The notes: generated by a model from the sequence alone, not told the origin. A stretch of DNA of 64,000 bases from Mucilaginibacter sp. SJ (GCF_028993635.1 NZ_CP118631.1:4278001-4342000), one strand, 5' to 3'; shown: positions 17,302 through 26,277, counted from the stretch's first letter. Program-made: numbers and translations.

Positions 17302-18918
17302 CTATTTCAATTCCGGAAATTTAGCTGCTTCAAAAATACTTTTCTCAGTTGCTGCCTTTTCAACATCCTGCCATTTACGCGGCGCATCTATGGACAGGAT
17401 AGTACCGCTGTCTTTACCTATTTGCACGTCATCTTCAATACGTACCCCTATGTTCCACCATTTTTTATCACAGGGGCTGCCGGCAGGGATATAAATGCCC
17501 GGCTCAACGGTAATCACCCAATTCTCTTCCAAATTACCGCGACCGCCTTTGTCATGCACATCGAGCCCTAAATGGTGCGAGCAGCCATGCGGATAATATT
17601 TACGTACTTCTGAAGCGTCCTTAATAATACCAAGCTTAATTAATCCGGCGGATAATACTTCTACCGATTTTTGTTCAAGGCTTGCATAAGGAACTCCCGC
17701 TTTACACAATTTAAAAATCTCTTCCTGCGCATCGTATACCAATTGGTAAATAGCTTTTTGCTCCTCGGTAAATTTGCCATTAGCCGGTACGGTACGGGTA
17801 ACATCGGCAGAATATCCGTGGTATTCCGCGCCAACATCCATCAGCAGCAACTGGTTATTGATTTTTGTGGCCGAGTTTTCTTCATAATGCAGGATACAGC
17901 CATTTGCGCCTGCGCCTACAATCGGCGGATAGCCTTCGTCTTCGGCACCATATCTTTTGTGTACATAGGTCATGATCCCTTCAACCTCGCGCTCACTCAT
18001 GGCCGGTTTAACCGACTTCATTACCTCCAAATGCGCGAGGCTTGAAATCTCCACAGCCTTTTTTAATACCGCCAGCTCTTCCGGTGTTTTTACGCCACGA
18101 AGCCTGCCGGTAAATTCAGCAAAGCCGGTATTGTCTCCATAAGCTGCTGCAATTTTTGCCTTAACATCTGCAAGTGTAACAGAATCAGGTTTGGCTACTA
18201 ATTGCTGAATAATGGGGTTATTTTTATGGTCCTCATCTCCAAATTTATCTTTAAAATAAGCCATGAAGCGGCCAATGTTTTGAGGAGTGGCCATTCTTGC
18301 TATCATATTAAGATCACCAATAACCTGCCTGCTGGTTTCCGCTATGCCCGCTTTAGTTTTAAATGATGCAACAAGTTTTTTTAACTCCCCGGTCGATCCA
18401 TCTCCGGTAACATCCTCGGGGAGCACGTCATAATACACATTGGCAAACTTTTTAAAATCAACGGGGAATTTCGCGAAATCCTCGCTGTTGTAAGCCCGCT
18501 TAAAACCAAGCTGCGATTTAGCGCCCTCAACGCCTAAACGCCTGCCTGTCCATTGCTCACGACCGGCATCCCGGTGACGTACAAATAGCACCTCGTTATA
18601 GCTGCTGTCGCCCACAGCCTGCATCTCTTTAAATACCAACAACACCGAGTTGGGCTCTTTATATCCCGAAAAATAATACAGGTCGGGATTAGGATGGTAT
18701 ACATAGTTAACATCATTTGAAAACACCTGCTCAGGGTACGAGAAGATCACCGCTACCGAATTGGCGGGCATCAGGTTGCGGAGCGCCTGGCGTCTTCCGG
18801 CATGAAACTCTTTGCTTAAATAATCGGTGGGCAGGTTTTCGGCGGTTTGTCCGAAACAGCGGTTGCTGCCAGTAAGGGCAAGTAAAATTACTAATGCCCG
18901 AAAAATTGATCGCGTCAT
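17302..18918 (-). CDS. Secreted M24 family Xaa-Pro aminopeptidase (AmpP-like)
   Basis: A metallopeptidase that removes an N-terminal residue before proline. The 538 residues begin with a signal peptide (about 1-23, ending CFGQ), so it acts in the periplasm or outside. The N-terminal creatinase-like domain runs to about 180, and the pita-bread catalytic domain begins near 285. All five dinuclear metal ligands are seen: D361, D372, H448, E472 and E495, in MDVGAEYHGYSADVTR, GCSHHLGLDVHD, TVEPGIY and GVRIEDD. A linker of about 100 residues separates the halves. It is a complete enzyme. Confidence 0.92.
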   Translation of the reverse strand: MTRSIFRALVILLALTGSNRCFGQTAENLPTDYLSKEFHAGRRQALRNLMPANSVAVIFSYPEQVFSNDVNYVYHPNPDLYYFSGYKEPNSVLLVFKEMQAVGDSSYNEVLFVRHRDAGREQWTGRRLGVEGAKSQLGFKRAYNSEDFAKFPVDFKKFANVYYDVLPEDVTGDGSTGELKKLVASFKTKAGIAETSRQVIGDLNMIARMATPQNIGRFMAYFKDKFGDEDHKNNPIIQQLVAKPDSVTLADVKAKIAAAYGDNTGFAEFTGRLRGVKTPEELAVLKKAVEISSLAHLEVMKSVKPAMSEREVEGIMTYVHKRYGAEDEGYPPIVGAGANGCILHYEENSATKINNQLLLMDVGAEYHGYSADVTRTVPANGKFTEEQKAIYQLVYDAQEEIFKLCKAGVPYASLEQKSVEVLSAGLIKLGIIKDASEVRKYYPHGCSHHLGLDVHDKGGRGNLEENWVITVEPGIYIPAGSPCDKKWWNIGVRIEDDVQIGKDSGTILSIDAPRKWQDVEKAATEKSIFEAAKFPELK

Positions 18919-19081
18919 AATGATAAAGGAATAATGTCAGTCAAAAAAACGGCTTAAGATACTAAATATCAGGGATTATCATGCTCACCCTTTTAGGGGA
19001 AATACACGATGGCAAATGAAAAGATTTCAGATGTGCAAATTAGCAAGGACAATATCAACGCTGAAACCACAATGGCGGAGG

Positions 19082-19114
19082 AAACTTACGAAGTTTTTGA
19101 AACTTCGTAAGTTT
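19082..19114. repeat. ACTTACGAAGTT hairpin H1
   Basis: The perfect 15-bp inverted pair AAACTTACGAAGTTT and AAACTTCGTAAGTTT has a 3-nt loop. A relative lies at 36746-36778. It sits between the M24 gene and the GH43 3' end, together with an F-type remnant near 19020. Confidence 0.7.
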
Positions 19115-19137
19115 TGCCAACGATCATATGCATTGCA

Positions 19138-19161
19138 AACTCCCTCTTAGGGGGGTAGGGG
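19138..19161. repeat. GC-rich palindrome J adjoining GH43 stop
   Basis: ACTCCCTCTTAGGGGGGTAG is a degenerate copy of the CTCCCCCTT-AGGGGGC-GGGGG element. It abuts the GH43 stop codon. Related copies are inside comB and at the end of gltX. Confidence 0.55.
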
Positions 19162-20157
19162 CTATTTAATCTTCCTTGCCGTTACACCTTCATTGGTGAT
19201 TTTTACCGGCAGGATCCTGCCATCCTTGTCAAAGTACATCTTATCGATGCAGGTAACGCGGTGGTTGCCATCAGTTTCGGTTAAGGGGCGGCGGTGGTAA
19301 ACAATATACCATTCGTCCTTACCCGGCACCTGGATCACCGAATGGTGGCCTGCTCCTGTAGCAATATTCGGGTCCTGTTTTAATATTGTCCCGATACGGT
19401 TAAAAGGACCAAACGGCGAATCGCCGATGGCATAAGCTACGCGGTAATCCGGGCCGGTCCAGCCGCCTTCGCTCCACATAAAATAATATTTGCCTTTGCG
19501 TTTAAACATCACCGGGCCTTCAACATAATCTTTGGGGGTGATCAGTTTATAGGTTTCTCCGTCTTTAAACGGCTCGATACCTGTAAAGTCGTTTTTTAGC
19601 TTTACGATATTACATTGGCCCCAGCCGCCGTAGATCATATAATACTGACCATCGTCATCTTTAAAAACAAACTGATCTATAGGTTGGGCTTTGTTGATGA
19701 TCTGCCCGATAAGCGGTTTGCCCAAAAGGTCTTTGAACGGGCCTTCAGGTTTATCGCCAACGGCAACACCTATACCGCCAACTTCGTTGTTGTTCTGAAT
19801 ATCGTTAGCGCCAAAAAAGATATAGTATTTACCGTCTTTTTCGGTTACAGCGGGGGCCCACATGGCACGTTTAGCCCACTTTACAGCGGCAGTATCGATA
19901 ATGCGGGGATGCTTAGTCCAGTTAACCAGATCGGGAGATGAAAAGGCATCCATAAATACCTGGTCGTTATATTTAGCCGAATAGGTAGGATAAACCCAGT
20001 ATTGTTTATTGAAGATCTTAGCTTCCGGATCGGCATACCAGCCTTGAACAATTGGATTGCCGGATGTTTTTTTCTCCTGCGCTAAAGCGTTGTTATCAGA
20101 TGTGGAAAGTGCCACACCTAATGCTGCCAGTAAAACCAGTTTTTTAGGAATGATCAT
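19162..20157 (-). CDS. Exported glycoside hydrolase, GH43 family
   Basis: A five-bladed beta-propeller glycosidase, usually an arabinofuranosidase, arabinanase or xylosidase. The 331 residues have a signal peptide (about 1-26). Likely blade landmarks are GWYADPEAKIF (catalytic base Asp in the first blade), WAPAVTEKDGKYYIFFG, and EGPVMFKRKGKYYFMWSEGG with the likely general acid Glu. GAGHHSVIQVPGKDEWYIVYHRR holds a conserved His. It is single-domain with no carbohydrate-binding module. It is separate from other polysaccharide genes apart from the GH20 enzyme 2.3 kb away. Confidence 0.9.
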   Translation of the reverse strand: MIIPKKLVLLAALGVALSTSDNNALAQEKKTSGNPIVQGWYADPEAKIFNKQYWVYPTYSAKYNDQVFMDAFSSPDLVNWTKHPRIIDTAAVKWAKRAMWAPAVTEKDGKYYIFFGANDIQNNNEVGGIGVAVGDKPEGPFKDLLGKPLIGQIINKAQPIDQFVFKDDDGQYYMIYGGWGQCNIVKLKNDFTGIEPFKDGETYKLITPKDYVEGPVMFKRKGKYYFMWSEGGWTGPDYRVAYAIGDSPFGPFNRIGTILKQDPNIATGAGHHSVIQVPGKDEWYIVYHRRPLTETDGNHRVTCIDKMYFDKDGRILPVKITNEGVTARKIK

Positions 20158-20272
20158 TGGGAAAGAGATTTTTGGTCTAAGATATTAAAATAGATAAAAC
20201 GTTTTAGTAATGAGACACGAATTTATTCGATTTAATTAAATCTAAACCAGAATGATATTCCTGAAAACTCTT

Positions 20273-21502
20273 TTAGTTACCGGTATTCTGCTGTTTCGGC
20301 TTCTTTCTTCCCCAGCGGCGATTAGGTTTCTTTTTAGCATCACCTTGTGCCGGTTCGGGCTTCAGGGGTTGTATCGTGGCCAGTTCATCCGGCAGCGCCA
20401 TAAGCTTGATAGGCTTTTCAATCAGTTTTTCAATGTTTTTAAGCTTGCGCTCGTCGCGGTGGTTAACAAAAGTGATAGCGGTACCGGTGGTGGCTGCGCG
20501 GGCCGTACGACCGATACGGTGGATATAATCTTCCGGATCGCCGGGAACATCGTAGTTAATCACCAGGTCGATACCCTCTACGTCGATACCGCGCGAAAGG
20601 GCGTCGGTACCGATGATAACCGGTAATTGCTTGTTTTTGAACTTAAGCAGGATCTCTTCACGCTCCTTCTGTTCCAGATCGGAATGGAACGACATGGCGT
20701 TGATCTTGATGGCTTTAAGCTCTTTGTATAATGCTTTAACAATTTCTTTGCGCGAAGCGAAGATGATGATGCTTGTAAATGCCGAATCTTTAAGGATATG
20801 CTGTACCAGCGGCGTTTTTTGCTGATCATGCACCCGGTAAACCTGCTGATCGATCCCTACAGCCGGTTGCGAAATAGCGATATTGATCTGCTCCGGATCT
20901 TTCAAAATAGCCTTGGCCAATGAACGGATGCGCCCCGGCATGGTGGCCGAAAATAACAGCGTTTGCCTCTCCTTAGGCAGATAACTGATGATCTTCATGA
21001 TATCATCCGAAAAACCCATGTCCAGCATCCGGTCGGCCTCATCAAGTACCAAATGGGTAAGGTGGTTAAGCTTCAGTACGCCTGATGTAAGGTGGGCTAT
21101 CAGTCTGCCTGGCGTAGCTACAATAATATTTACATTATTTTGAATGCCTCGGCGCTGTTGTTCGTAAACAATGCCGTCGCCGCCGCCAAAAACAGCAATA
21201 GAGCTGATGCCGGTAAAATAGGCAAGGCCTTCAACCTGCTGATCTATTTGTTGGGCAAGCTCGCGGGTTGGGGCAAGTATGAGGGCACTGGTATGGTGTT
21301 TATTTGTTTTGCTGATGCTGTTTAAAACAGGCAGCAGGTAAGCGCCGGTTTTACCGGTACCGGTTTGAGCGCAGGCAATCAGGTCGCGCCCTTCCATAAT
21401 GGCCGGGATGGCCATAGATTGTATGGGTGTTGGGTTTACGAAGCCCATGCTTTCTACACCTTCAAATAATTGCTCGTTAAAATTAAAATCCTGGAAAGTC
21501 AC
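20273..21502 (-). CDS. DEAD-box ATP-dependent RNA helicase, RhlE-like
   Basis: An RNA remodelling ATPase used in ribosome assembly or mRNA decay, often cold-related. The 409 residues contain an N-terminal Q-motif (FVNPTPIQ), motif I A45-QTGTGKT52, Ia PTRELAQQ, motif II D154-EAD157, motif III SAT, and C-terminal HRIGRTAR. A basic tail (NRRWGRKKPKQQ) probably binds RNA. The start is GTG at 21500-21502, because MTFQDFNFNEQL is the expected beginning and no ATG is nearby. Confidence 0.94.
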   Translation of the reverse strand: MTFQDFNFNEQLFEGVESMGFVNPTPIQSMAIPAIMEGRDLIACAQTGTGKTGAYLLPVLNSISKTNKHHTSALILAPTRELAQQIDQQVEGLAYFTGISSIAVFGGGDGIVYEQQRRGIQNNVNIIVATPGRLIAHLTSGVLKLNHLTHLVLDEADRMLDMGFSDDIMKIISYLPKERQTLLFSATMPGRIRSLAKAILKDPEQINIAISQPAVGIDQQVYRVHDQQKTPLVQHILKDSAFTSIIIFASRKEIVKALYKELKAIKINAMSFHSDLEQKEREEILLKFKNKQLPVIIGTDALSRGIDVEGIDLVINYDVPGDPEDYIHRIGRTARAATTGTAITFVNHRDERKLKNIEKLIEKPIKLMALPDELATIQPLKPEPAQGDAKKKPNRRWGRKKPKQQNTGN

Positions 21503-21663
21503 TATATCTTATAAGTAAATTATGCAAGGTATAAAAATTTAACGGTAAATGAGGGTTTTAGCATAATTGAGCTATTGTTAAAGGGTCAAAATAAATCTGG
21601 TCACCCTTTAATGACACTCAACTTACCTGTACAATCAATTCAAAAATATATTTTTGAAAACCT

Positions 21664-22164
21664 ATGAATATTATCACTCAAACACCACGCTTGCTGATCC
21701 GTGAATTTACAGCCGAAGATGAAGAACTTTCTGCCCTTATAGACGCCGATGACCGCCTTACCCAATATGTAAAGAAACGTACTCCTCAGGAGAGTAAACA
21801 GGTTTTCAAAGATACGCTGAAGGAATACCAAAATGGATCGGGACTGGGGAGATGGGGGATTTTCAATATTGCCGATAATGATTTTATTGGCGTTTGCGCC
21901 CTCAAGCCAAGTGATTATGACAAGAGCCGCATTGAACTGGGCTACCGCCTGCACCTTAAATACTGGGGCCACGGTATAGCTACCGAACTGGCCGAAGCAC
22001 TGATCAGTTATGGTTTAAAGAATATAGGGCTAAAAGAGATTTGCGCCGTTACCCATCCTCAAAATGCGGCATCACAAAGGGTGCTGATTAAAGCTGGCTT
22101 TGTATGGGAAGGGATTGTGTTTTGGTATGGGGAAGATGTGCCGTTTTTTAGGATAGGTAAATAA
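21664..22164 (+). CDS. GNAT family N-acetyltransferase, RimJ/RimL type
   Basis: The 166-residue acetyl-CoA-dependent transferase belongs to the Acetyltransf_3 group. It begins TPRLLIREFTAEDEE, the typical first strand. The central IELGYRLHLKYWGHGIATEL includes the acetyl-CoA pyrophosphate-binding region R/Q-x-x-G-x-G/A, here YWGHGIA, and a C-terminal NAASQRVLIKAGF follows. The acceptor (protein N-terminus, antibiotic or metabolite) cannot be deduced. It is a monocistronic gene followed by dispersed repeats. Confidence 0.88.
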   Translation: MNIITQTPRLLIREFTAEDEELSALIDADDRLTQYVKKRTPQESKQVFKDTLKEYQNGSGLGRWGIFNIADNDFIGVCALKPSDYDKSRIELGYRLHLKYWGHGIATELAEALISYGLKNIGLKEICAVTHPQNAASQRVLIKAGFVWEGIVFWYGEDVPFFRIGK

Positions 22165-22166
22165 CC

Positions 22167-22400
22167 TTTTGTCATGTTGAACGGAGTGAAACATCTTTTC
22201 CGCCCGGCAAAATCGCGATGCATTGTGAAGAAGATCTTTCGTGCCTACCCTTGACAACTTAAAAGGGGTGTTATACTGAGCTCGTCGAAGTATGGCGGGC
22301 AGGCCTCTCCGCACGAGTCTTCGACAGGCTCAGAGGACCTCTCTTGTTATTTCCCTTTCAGAGCCTACGGCTTTAAATCACTCAGGATGACAAAATCAGA
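22167..22400 (+). repeat. Dispersed repeat C1 (TCTTCGACAGGCTCAG ... TCAGGATGACA)
   Basis: The gap after the GNAT gene is a long composite of units: TGTTATACTGAGCTCGTCGA, CACGAGTCTTCGACAGGCTC, and the closing CACTCAGGATGACAAAATC. Relatives lie at 32730-32930, 45594-45910 and 46143-46320. The GTCGAAG and CTTCGAC segments within each copy are self-complementary. Confidence 0.75.
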
Positions 22401-22401
22401 T

Positions 22402-22836
22402 TTACCTCAAATCCTTTATAATATCCCTACACCCGTTTTCGATCAGCTCAAAAACAAGTTCAAACTGGTTATCGTCATAATATGGATCGGGGACAACCTT
22501 ATCACCTAACAGAAGCTTTACTTTAGCAGCCTGTTCTTCGTTGCGGGCCATGTCAAGCACATCGCTCAGGTTATTGCGGTCCATCACAAAAATATGGTCG
22601 AACTCGTCAAAGTCTGTGCGCTTAAACTGGCGGCAAATCTGTTTGCTGATATCAATGCCATGGTTCCGTGCTGCGCGGATTGAACGTCTGTCGGGCGCTT
22701 CGCCAACATGCCATCTCCCGGTACCCGCCGAATCAACATCCCAGCCGAGTCCATTTTCATCTGCCAGGTGCTGCATAACCCCCTCTGCCAGGGGCGAACG
22801 GCAGATATTGCCAAGGCATACCATTAGTATTTTCAT
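22402..22836 (-). CDS. Low-molecular-weight protein-tyrosine phosphatase
   Basis: A 144-residue phosphatase, close to the usual 150. The catalytic P-loop is C7-LGNIC-R13 in VCLGNICRSPLAEG and the general acid is D117 in PDPYYDD. Bacterial members dephosphorylate tyrosine kinases of polysaccharide export, or act in stress responses. No tyrosine kinase or capsule operon is adjacent, so the partner is unknown. The gene is followed by repeat C1, and repeat E2 separates it from the nuclease gene. Confidence 0.94.
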   Translation of the reverse strand: MKILMVCLGNICRSPLAEGVMQHLADENGLGWDVDSAGTGRWHVGEAPDRRSIRAARNHGIDISKQICRQFKRTDFDEFDHIFVMDRNNLSDVLDMARNEEQAAKVKLLLGDKVVPDPYYDDNQFELVFELIENGCRDIIKDLR

Positions 22837-22842
22837 TGTTTA

Positions 22843-22942
22843 GTTGATTGGGTGAGTGGTTGGATTAGGTGAGTGGTTTCTCATGTTGAAAATCGACCGG
22901 TATGCAACCGCTCACCTAATCAACCCAATAAACCACTCACTC
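22843..22942. repeat. Spacer repeat E2 (TGGTTGATTAGGTGAGTGG family)
   Basis: The arms GATTGGGTGAGTGGTTGGAT (from about 22846) and CTCACCTAATCAACCC (about 22911-22926) face each other and would pair. It is the same family as 2174-2294. Confidence 0.7.
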
Positions 22943-22947
22943 AAAAA

Positions 22948-23742
22948 TTATCCAAATATCTGGTTCAGCAAACCGGCCAAACGTACGCCGGCTTTAACCA
23001 TTTGCTGATTAAGGGTAGCTATATGATTAAAGTTGTATTTGTAACCAAGTTTATCACCGGTTTTAGTTTCGGCGTATAGCTTATCAGCCATCTGGTTGCT
23101 TTCGTATATCCACTGGCTCATTGGCGCTTTTTGTAATTCGGTGCGCTGAGCGGCTGTTGTGTGGTTTATCATCGCGGTATACTCGGTGTAGCTTAATTGC
23201 TGAAGGTCAATCAGCTCGCTGTCCCAAACCGAGTGCAGGTTGCTGTCTTTACCAAACCATTGTACCTTTACATCGTTACCTCCCTTATCACTCAGGTGAC
23301 CGGTGTGCAGCGGCTGGTGCACATCCTCAACAATATGGATCAGCATGCGCAGGTAAAGCAGCTTGTTGGTTTTGGTAGTAGTTTTCTTTTTAAGTTCGGC
23401 CACCAGGAAATTCATCTTGGTATAGGCATCGGTAATCGTGTCGGCCTTTAAATAAGCCTGCAGGTCCGGATAGCTGTAAGCTTTTTCCAGGTTGATAAAA
23501 TGCCAGTTATACAGGTAATTGTAAGTTGGGTCTGATTTAATAAAATCGGCCCAGTTGCTGGTGATGGCTATCGACTCATTACCCAAAATAGCTTGAATAG
23601 CTTTGCGGGCTTTTGGTGTTAGGTAGCTATCGGCTATCTGCCCGCAAATGCGGTGACCATTAGTGCCCCAGGCCATGCTTTGCAGTGGGATATAAAATAT
23701 CGCCACCAGCAATAAAAGTTTTTTTAAGGTTTGTGTTTTCAT
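22948..23742 (-). CDS. Exported S1/P1 family zinc nuclease
   Basis: A secreted single-strand nuclease/3'-nucleotidase of the S1/P1 family. After the signal peptide (about 1-24) the mature protein starts at AWGTNGHRICGQIA. The N-terminal Trp is the first zinc ligand, and a conserved His follows. Further ligands lie in WHFINLE and EDVHQPLHTGHLSDKGGND. The 264 residues are normal for bacterial members. The start codon overlaps the stop of the upstream lipoprotein gene by one base, so the two are translationally coupled. It probably scavenges nucleic acid. Confidence 0.92.
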   Translation of the reverse strand: MKTQTLKKLLLLVAIFYIPLQSMAWGTNGHRICGQIADSYLTPKARKAIQAILGNESIAITSNWADFIKSDPTYNYLYNWHFINLEKAYSYPDLQAYLKADTITDAYTKMNFLVAELKKKTTTKTNKLLYLRMLIHIVEDVHQPLHTGHLSDKGGNDVKVQWFGKDSNLHSVWDSELIDLQQLSYTEYTAMINHTTAAQRTELQKAPMSQWIYESNQMADKLYAETKTGDKLGYKYNFNHIATLNQQMVKAGVRLAGLLNQIFG

Positions 23743-24326
23743 TACAATGGTTTTGGAATGCAGCTCGTTCTTTTTATTAAATGTGCGTTAATAGGTATTA
23801 CGTTGGATGTGCTTATAAACCTGATCAGCGAATCGCCTTGCTTATGAACCTTAAAATATTCTTCATAATCGCCAAACCTGAAACAGCCCTGTTCATTTTT
23901 ATACGAGCCATCGGCATTACAAAACTGCCCTTTGATATGCAGGGTGTCCTGCCTTTGCGAATAAGTTCCCCGGATATACTCATCCCAGTGGCCTTTGCTC
24001 ATACAGGTATCAGCTCCGTAGTTAACCTTGCTAACGGTACTGATCTTCAAAAGAAATGAATCACAGCTGAATTTAATATCATATAGCGAATAGGTTACCA
24101 GGCTTTTTTGCGCAGGTATTGAGTCCTGTTTCCACTCTCCCTGTAAATAGCCCTCACCGGGTGTTTGCTTATCCGGGTTCATGGTACAAGAGCTGAAAGC
24201 TGAAAGCAGAAGGCTGAAAGCTATGAGGCGAAAGACTTTTTTTAAGCTAAAAGCTAAAAGCGGAAAGCCCAAAGCGAAAGGCTTAAAGCAGAAAGATAAA
24301 AAGCGAAAGCTATAGCGTTTTTGCAT
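23742..24326 (-). CDS. Lipoprotein of unknown function, coupled to the nuclease gene
   Basis: I do not recognise the 194-residue protein. The ATG at 24324-24326 (MQKRYSF) gives a long hydrophobic leader and a cysteine at 47 in LLLSAFSSC, a loose lipobox. The mature part has Trp/Tyr-rich strands with WKQDSIPAQ, GHWDEYIRGTYSQRQDTLHI and paired cysteines, resembling a small beta-barrel binding domain. The leader is read from the simple repeat at 24190-24315, which is unusual. An upstream non-ATG start would overlap fumC and is rejected. The stop overlaps the nuclease start by one base. Confidence 0.65.
   Translation of the reverse strand: MQKRYSFRFLSFCFKPFALGFPLLAFSLKKVFRLIAFSLLLSAFSSCTMNPDKQTPGEGYLQGEWKQDSIPAQKSLVTYSLYDIKFSCDSFLLKISTVSKVNYGADTCMSKGHWDEYIRGTYSQRQDTLHIKGQFCNADGSYKNEQGCFRFGDYEEYFKVHKQGDSLIRFISTSNVIPINAHLIKRTSCIPKPL
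24190..24315. repeat. AAAGCTGAAAGC simple repeat encoding a signal peptide
   Basis: About 15 degenerate units of (A)AAGCnGAAAGC. Read on the minus strand they encode repeated AFSL/LSF motifs, which form the leader of the lipoprotein at 23742-24326. The same unit is purely intergenic elsewhere (5796-5822, 9100-9134). Confidence 0.65.
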
Positions 24327-24338
24327 AAGCGAAAAATA

Positions 24339-24374
24339 AAAAAGCCCCTCTCCATCCGGAGAGGGGTTTGGGGT
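24339..24374. terminator. GC-rich palindrome after fumC
   Basis: AAGCCCCTCTCC pairs with GGAGAGGGGTTTGGGG downstream of the fumC stop. The strand with the T-run TTTTTTATTTTTCGC favours termination of the minus-strand transcript. This palindrome type is seen at many gene ends here. Confidence 0.6.
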
Positions 24375-24379
24375 GAGGC

Positions 24380-25777
24380 TTATTTCAAATTGCCTATCAT
24401 ATTTTCGGGGCGAACCCACTCGTCAAACTGTTCGTTGGTTAGTAAGCCTAAACCAATAGCAGCTTCGCGCAGTGAACTGCCGTTTTTAAGTGCTGTTTTA
24501 GCAATTTTTGCCGCGTTTTCGTAGCCGATGTGCGGGTTAAGCGCAGTTACCAGCATTAACGAGTTTTCAAGGTGTTTTTTGATGCCATCATAATTAGGCT
24601 CAATGCCTACAGCGCAATGATCATTGAACGACACGCAGGCATCACCAATTAACCTTGCCGATTGCAGGAAGTTTGCCGCCATAACCGGTTTAAATACATT
24701 CAGCTCGTAATGGCCGTTTGAACCACCGATTGAGATAGCCACATCATTACCCATAACCTGTGCAGCTACCATGGTAACAGCTTCGTTTTGGGTTGGGTTA
24801 ACTTTACCCGGCATAATAGATGAACCCGGCTCATTATCCGGAATGTGAATCTCCCCAATGCCCGAACGCGGACCGGAAGCCAGCATCCTGATATCATTAG
24901 CAATCTTCATTAATGAAACCGCGATCTGTTTCAAAGCGCCATGACTTTCTACAATGGCATCGTGAGCGGCAAGGGCTTCAAATTTATTTTCGGCTGTGAT
25001 GAATGGCAAGCCGGTAAACTGAGCAATGTACTCAGCAACTTTTACATCATAACCTTTAGGTGTGTTAATGCCTGTACCTACAGCGGTACCGCCAAGGGCA
25101 AGTTCTGAAAGGTGATCAAGCGTATTGCGCAATGCTTTTAAGCCGTGGTTCAATTGCGATACATAGCCTGAAAACTCCTGGCCTAAAGTAAGCGGGGTAG
25201 CATCCATTAAATGGGTACGACCGATTTTTACTACTGATTTGAAAGCTTCAACCTTAGCCTGCAAGGTATCGCGCAGTTTCTCGATGCCCGGGATAGTTAC
25301 ATCAATCAGGATCTTGTATGCCGCGATGTGCATAGCTGTTGGGTAAGTATCGTTTGATGATTGTGATTTATTCACGTCATCATTAGGGTGAATAAAGGTT
25401 TTGCCTTCGCCCAGTTTATTGCCTTGTAATACGTGTGCACGGTTAGCAACAACCTCGTTCACGTTCATGTTTGATTGCGTGCCCGAGCCTGTTTGCCAGA
25501 TCACCAGCGGAAACTCCGAAGCAAGTTTGCCTGCCAGGATCTCATCGCACACCTGTGCAATCAGGTCGCGTTTTTCGGCCGGTAAAACACCTAAATCGGT
25601 ATTGGTAAAAGCGGCAGCCTTTTTCAGGTACGCGAAAGCGTCGATAATTTCCTTTGGCATTGATGCTTCCGGACCAATTTTAAAATTGTTGCGTGAGCGT
25701 TCGGTTTGTGCTCCCCAGTATTTGTCGGCAGGTACCTGTACCTCGCCCATGGTATCGTGTTCGGTTCTGAAACTCAT
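24380..25777 (-). CDS. fumC: Fumarate hydratase, class II
   Basis: Class II fumarase interconverts fumarate and L-malate in the citric acid cycle without an iron-sulfur cluster. The 465 residues are the normal length. H189 lies in GRTHLMDATP, and the superfamily signature GSSIMPGKVN spans 318-327 with catalytic S319. WQTGSGTQSNMNVNEV (substrate-binding) is also present. Together with sdhCAB further on, the window holds two consecutive TCA steps. The ATG at 25777 is preceded by an AT-rich leader. Confidence 0.97.
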   Translation of the reverse strand: MSFRTEHDTMGEVQVPADKYWGAQTERSRNNFKIGPEASMPKEIIDAFAYLKKAAAFTNTDLGVLPAEKRDLIAQVCDEILAGKLASEFPLVIWQTGSGTQSNMNVNEVVANRAHVLQGNKLGEGKTFIHPNDDVNKSQSSNDTYPTAMHIAAYKILIDVTIPGIEKLRDTLQAKVEAFKSVVKIGRTHLMDATPLTLGQEFSGYVSQLNHGLKALRNTLDHLSELALGGTAVGTGINTPKGYDVKVAEYIAQFTGLPFITAENKFEALAAHDAIVESHGALKQIAVSLMKIANDIRMLASGPRSGIGEIHIPDNEPGSSIMPGKVNPTQNEAVTMVAAQVMGNDVAISIGGSNGHYELNVFKPVMAANFLQSARLIGDACVSFNDHCAVGIEPNYDGIKKHLENSLMLVTALNPHIGYENAAKIAKTALKNGSSLREAAIGLGLLTNEQFDEWVRPENMIGNLK

Positions 25778-25946
25778 GGTATTAAATTTTGCAGGGGCAA
25801 AGTTATGTTTTTATATGATGCGGGGGAATGCAGGGTGTAAACTTTTTGATAGGATAAATATATAAAGCCAAGCACAGGGAAACTGCTTTTAACCACATAC
25901 GAATTGAAAAACAATAAATGAAAATTTTTCACACTAATTTTTACGT

Positions 25947-26000
25947 ATTAATCGAATTACACGAATTGAATCAATTTAAGATTCGTGTAATTCGATTAAT
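25947..26000. repeat. 20-bp perfect inverted repeat (AATCGAATTACACGAAT)
   Basis: The arm ATTAATCGAATTACACGAAT (25947-25966) is the exact complement of 25981-26000, with a 14-nt loop. It is AT-rich with no adjacent T-tract specific to one strand. Confidence 0.75.
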
Positions 26001-26074
26001 TGTGGAGCGCTTGCAAAGCATTTGTGTTGAAATTTTTCAGCATGAGATTAGTAATAAAGAGCGAATTATTTTAA

Positions 26075-26112
26075 ATGCTCTTTCCCTGTAGCCAAGCACA
26101 GGGAAAGAGCAT
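26075..26112. repeat. 15-bp perfect hairpin (ATGCTCTTTCCCTGT)
   Basis: The arms 26075-26089 and 26098-26112 are exact complements with an 8-nt loop. The 17-mer AGCCAAGCACAGGGAAA in loop and arm is also found at 25865-25881. Confidence 0.65.
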
Positions 26113-26193
26113 TGCGATTTTTACTATGCCGGTTTAAAAATTGACATAAAAATCCTAACAATCCCAAAATCCTAAAAATCATGGTTCAGATAT

Positions 26194-26277
26194 GGGCGAT
26201 GCCTCCGGCCTGGCTTTCCGCTCATACGCCTGCAGGCATTATGCTCGTGGGCCGGTATCCGCTTCAATCCCTAACGC
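26194..26277 (+). repeat. Dispersed repeat B2
   Basis: Starts GGGCGATGCCTCCGGCC and ends CAATCCCTAACGC. It includes GGGCCGGTATCCGCTTC, the uninterrupted version of the site into which the MITE at 7701 inserted. Confidence 0.75.

Noticed and set aside
24327..24419. Longer N-terminus of the lipoprotein overlapping fumC
   Set aside because: It uses a non-ATG start, runs through a GC-rich terminator palindrome and overlaps the end of fumC.
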